From Bacteroidales bacterium (GTDB lineage Bacteria; Bacteroidota; Bacteroidia; Bacteroidales; UBA932), in NCBI GenBank assembly GCA_017616655.1, contig JAFZXU010000061.1, positions 1 to 64,000 of the forward strand: 64,000 nt of DNA. The letters are read 5' to 3'. Positions 61,810 to 64,000 of this stretch are shown one piece after another. Under the pieces are notes generated by a model. The model did not search any database. It saw only the letters and a list, made by a program, of their open reading frames with translations, and was not told the origin of the DNA. Within the stretch, counting starts at the first letter, position 1; the number at the start of each line of letters is the position of its first letter. The position numbers and the translations under genes were made by a program.

Positions 61810-63120
61810 CTATTCGTACATCGGCTTCAGGAACCAGATATCGTGGAGCGCGAACGAAACATTGAACTTGAAGTAGCGTTCGCGAACCGGATTGTTGGGC
61901 AGGGAGCCTCTCTGGCCGATATCTATGCCGAGGTTGACCGAATTGAAATACCGGAATACGGGGAAGGATATTCCGAAGGTCACACCCGTGGCGGCAACCT
62001 TGCTGCCGTTGAACATATAGTATGATTTTTCGTGATATGCCCCGGCGCGGTAGGTGATGTGCTTGTACCAGTAGCGCATGTCGTACCGGTTGGGGGTGAA
62101 CTCGAAACCGCCGCGGAAGGCCTGCATCCTTGAGGCGGTGAAACCCGTGCCGGGAGCTTCGTCGATGACGCCCTTACTCCAGTCCTGGTCGGTGTAGTCG
62201 AAGCCGAAGAGCCAGGATTCGTCCTTTGCCCTGAGGGTGAAGCCGGCTCCGATCTCGGCGGGAATCACATAGCCGTCGATCGGGGTGGTCTTGTTTACGA
62301 TGGTGTCGGTGGAGGCGAGGGTGCCGTAAGCGAAGCGGTTGACTTCGCCGTTCACCTTGCATCCAAGGCTGTAGGTGGCTCCTGCCGTTGCGACTACCTT
62401 GCCGATAGGCTGCTCGTACTGCATTCCGAATTTGGCACCGAGCCCGTGCAGGGAGTAGTTCCAGCCGGAATTGATCGACCTGTACGCCGAGGAGGTGTTG
62501 AAGGAGGCGGCCGTATAGCGGGTTATGTTGCCGAAGAGGTATTCGCCGTCGACTCCGAGGCTCAGCCTCTTGAAGAGGGTGACTCCCGCTCCGACGAAGG
62601 CTTTCGAGACGCCGCCCTGCCCGAGCTGGTAATACTCGATGTCTCCCATCTCGGCGAGTAATTCGTCCCTTGTCTCGTTCGACTTGAAGCGGTATCCGGT
62701 ATTGCTGTAGGGGGTTATTCCGAATTTGAAGGCGGAACTCTTCCACATAGGGAACGAAAGGACGATGTGGTCCATATTGAAGATATTGTTCACCGAGTGG
62801 AGGGTGTTGTCGCTTCCAGCGGGACGTGCGGCATAATAGACATTGTCCTGCCTTACGCCGAAATCCATCATGAAGGACTTCATCTCGCGGGCCGTGACTG
62901 CCGCCGGATTGAGATAGTTTATGTATCTGACATTCCTGTCGCCGATACCTATGCCGCCCATCGAAGCGTTATAGGCCGAACCGCTTTTGGAAAGGTCTCC
63001 CAGGCCGAATATGGAATAAGGGCTGAATCCCGAGTCAGCCCCTGTGCTCTGAGCCTCCGCCCTCGCAAGGGGGAGGAACAACAGAATGATTGCGGCTGCT
63101 ATAGGTCCCAGATGTTTCAT
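61810..63120 (-). CDS. Outer-membrane beta-barrel protein of the LptC locus
   Basis: The 436-residue protein has a signal peptide, an early conserved FSPYSIFGLGD and SMGGIGIGDRN segment as in FadL-like or PorV-like barrels, and many amphipathic strands (for example LSLGVDGEYLF, WLFGFDYTDQDW, RGGFEFTPNRYDMRYWYKH). The start region resembles proteins that sit at the head of OMP-TPR-lptC clusters in Bacteroidota. Substrate is unknown; lipid or hydrophobic-compound transfer is possible. Confidence 0.78.
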   Translation of the reverse strand: MKHLGPIAAAIILLFLPLARAEAQSTGADSGFSPYSIFGLGDLSKSGSAYNASMGGIGIGDRNVRYINYLNPAAVTAREMKSFMMDFGVRQDNVYYAARPAGSDNTLHSVNNIFNMDHIVLSFPMWKSSAFKFGITPYSNTGYRFKSNETRDELLAEMGDIEYYQLGQGGVSKAFVGAGVTLFKRLSLGVDGEYLFGNITRYTAASFNTSSAYRSINSGWNYSLHGLGAKFGMQYEQPIGKVVATAGATYSLGCKVNGEVNRFAYGTLASTDTIVNKTTPIDGYVIPAEIGAGFTLRAKDESWLFGFDYTDQDWSKGVIDEAPGTGFTASRMQAFRGGFEFTPNRYDMRYWYKHITYRAGAYHEKSYYMFNGSKVAATGVTFGISFPVFRYFNSVNLGIDIGQRGSLPNNPVRERYFKFNVSFALHDIWFLKPMYE

Positions 63121-63172
63121 ATCTCTCTTTTTAGGAGTGCAAATATGTGATTTTTAGCGGTTGTTTACAAAT

Positions 63173-64000
63173 TTATTCAAACTTTGTGCCGTTCAATCCC
63201 TCCGTAAGGAGTTTCATAAGTTCCACCGCGCGGCGGACTGTGGTTACGTTTTCGCTCTTGACATAAAGTTTGTCGGGTGACGGTTTGACCGAGAAGCGGC
63301 TGCCGTACTTCTGGATATTCTCGAGAACCTTCCCGAATTCGCGGCTCTTGTAGAAGGGCGACATCCGGTTGGAGACGAAATAGAGCAGCATTATGTTCTG
63401 CTTCAGCACCACTTTCTCGATGCCCGCTCGCTGTGCTTCGCGCCGCAGTCTCACCACATCCATAAGTCCCTCGAGTTCAGGAGGAACTGGGCCGAAACGG
63501 TCTTCCGCTTCGCGGCGGAAACGCTCGAGTTCCGACTCCTGCGTCATGGTATCGAGTTCCTTGTAGAGCCTGATCTTTTCCGTCTGTACGTTCACGTAAG
63601 TATCGGGAATCAGCAGCTCAAGGTCGGTATCCACCGAGGTATCGACCGTGCCGGCATAGCCGCCGGGCAGAACGGGAATCTGTGCCTGCTTCATCTGGTG
63701 GTCGCGGTTGGAGGCCTCCTCCTCGCGGATTTGGAGAGGAAGTTCGGCCATCGCCTCGTTGAGTATGCGCATATAGGTCTCGAAGCCCATCTCGGCTATG
63801 AAGCCGCTCTGTTCCGCCCCTAGAAGGTTTCCTGCGCCGCGGATGTCGAGGTCCTGCATCGCGATATTGAAGCCGCTGCCCAGGTCGGAGAAGGCCTCGA
63901 TAGCCCTGATCCTCCGGCGGGCGTCATCGGTGAGGCTGGCTATGGGCGGCACTATGAGGTAGCAGTAGGCCTTGACGTTGCTGCGTCCGACACGGCCGCG
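63173..64000 (-). CDS. mfd: Transcription-repair coupling factor Mfd, C-terminal part
   Basis: The reading frame is open to the right edge, so this is the last 275 residues of a larger protein. It begins RGRVGRSNVKAYCYLIVPP and continues with RIRAIEAFSDLGSGFNIAMQDLDIRGAGNLLGAEQSGF, the helicase motif VI and RG-loop region of Mfd, then the conserved C-terminal domain with YELLIPDTYV-like LELLIPDTYVN and EAEDRFGPVPPEL. Mfd removes RNA polymerase stalled at lesions and recruits UvrA. RecG shares the helicase part but not the C-terminal domain. Confidence 0.93.
   Translation of the reverse strand, partial: RGRVGRSNVKAYCYLIVPPIASLTDDARRRIRAIEAFSDLGSGFNIAMQDLDIRGAGNLLGAEQSGFIAEMGFETYMRILNEAMAELPLQIREEEASNRDHQMKQAQIPVLPGGYAGTVDTSVDTDLELLIPDTYVNVQTEKIRLYKELDTMTQESELERFRREAEDRFGPVPPELEGLMDVVRLRREAQRAGIEKVVLKQNIMLLYFVSNRMSPFYKSREFGKVLENIQKYGSRFSVKPSPDKLYVKSENVTTVRRAVELMKLLTEGLNGTKFE

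Overview
The window is bacterial chromosomal DNA from the Bacteroidota, most likely a Bacteroidales with high G+C for that group (high fifties percent by eye). The evidence is promoters of the Bacteroidota type (TTTG, about 19-20 bases, TAnnTTTG) upstream of several genes, few clear Shine-Dalgarno sequences, many SPII lipoproteins and typical families (LptC, DPP5-like S9 peptidases, NamZ/DUF1343, GH106-like, AbiE). I cannot name genus or species. No tRNA, rRNA, CRISPR array, prophage or complete insertion sequence was seen.

Layout. 1-5.3 kb: start of an Xaa-Pro aminopeptidase, an 850-base repeat-rich gap, a GH106-like lipoprotein, and dusB-lpxK (all minus strand). 5.3-12.7 kb (plus): a tight operon of an MMPL/RND exporter, fatty-acid kinase FakA, fatty-acid-binding FakB, an acetyltransferase-like protein, PlsX and an acyl carrier protein, apparently a complete route from free fatty acid to acyl-phosphate to acyl-ACP. 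12.7-14.1 kb: an AbiE type IV toxin-antitoxin pair with a likely operator. 14.2-26 kb: an M14 carboxypeptidase, a LolA-like protein, rplM-rpsI, rpsB-tsf, two S9 peptidases and a NamZ-type muramidase. 26.1-30.1 kb: a fragment of the S10 ribosomal cluster (rplC-D-W-B, rpsS, rplV, rpsC) without rpsJ before it or rplP after it. 30.1-39.5 kb: serine hydrolase, Mrp, an EEP-family protein, thyA-folA-NSS transporter, a mutarotase-GH2 fusion and a HicB-like protein with two membrane segments.

39.5-43 kb is the accessory part: repeat clusters, a two-gene DUF262-HNH nuclease plus EcoRI-type adenine methyltransferase module, and just upstream of the methyltransferase a strongly structured, terminator-ended RNA candidate on the same strand. 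43-53 kb: ychF, a tandem SGNH lipoprotein, aspS/rsmA, a degenerate serine hydrolase, mutS and an ABC permease. 53-64 kb (minus): a beta-barrel protein in an operon with a giant alanine-rich coiled-coil lipoprotein, PpiD, LptC, a TPR protein, an outer-membrane protein and the C-terminus of Mfd; this is an envelope-biogenesis region.

Three dispersed repeat families sit in the gaps: REP-like hairpins; longer palindromic elements whose arms differ between copies yet stay self-complementary; and paired copies of a TGCnCCCAATGG motif. The strongest candidates for something undescribed are the nuclease/methyltransferase/RNA locus, the palindromic elements with co-varying arms, the FakAB-PlsX-ACP operon, and the coiled-coil lipoprotein/beta-barrel pair.
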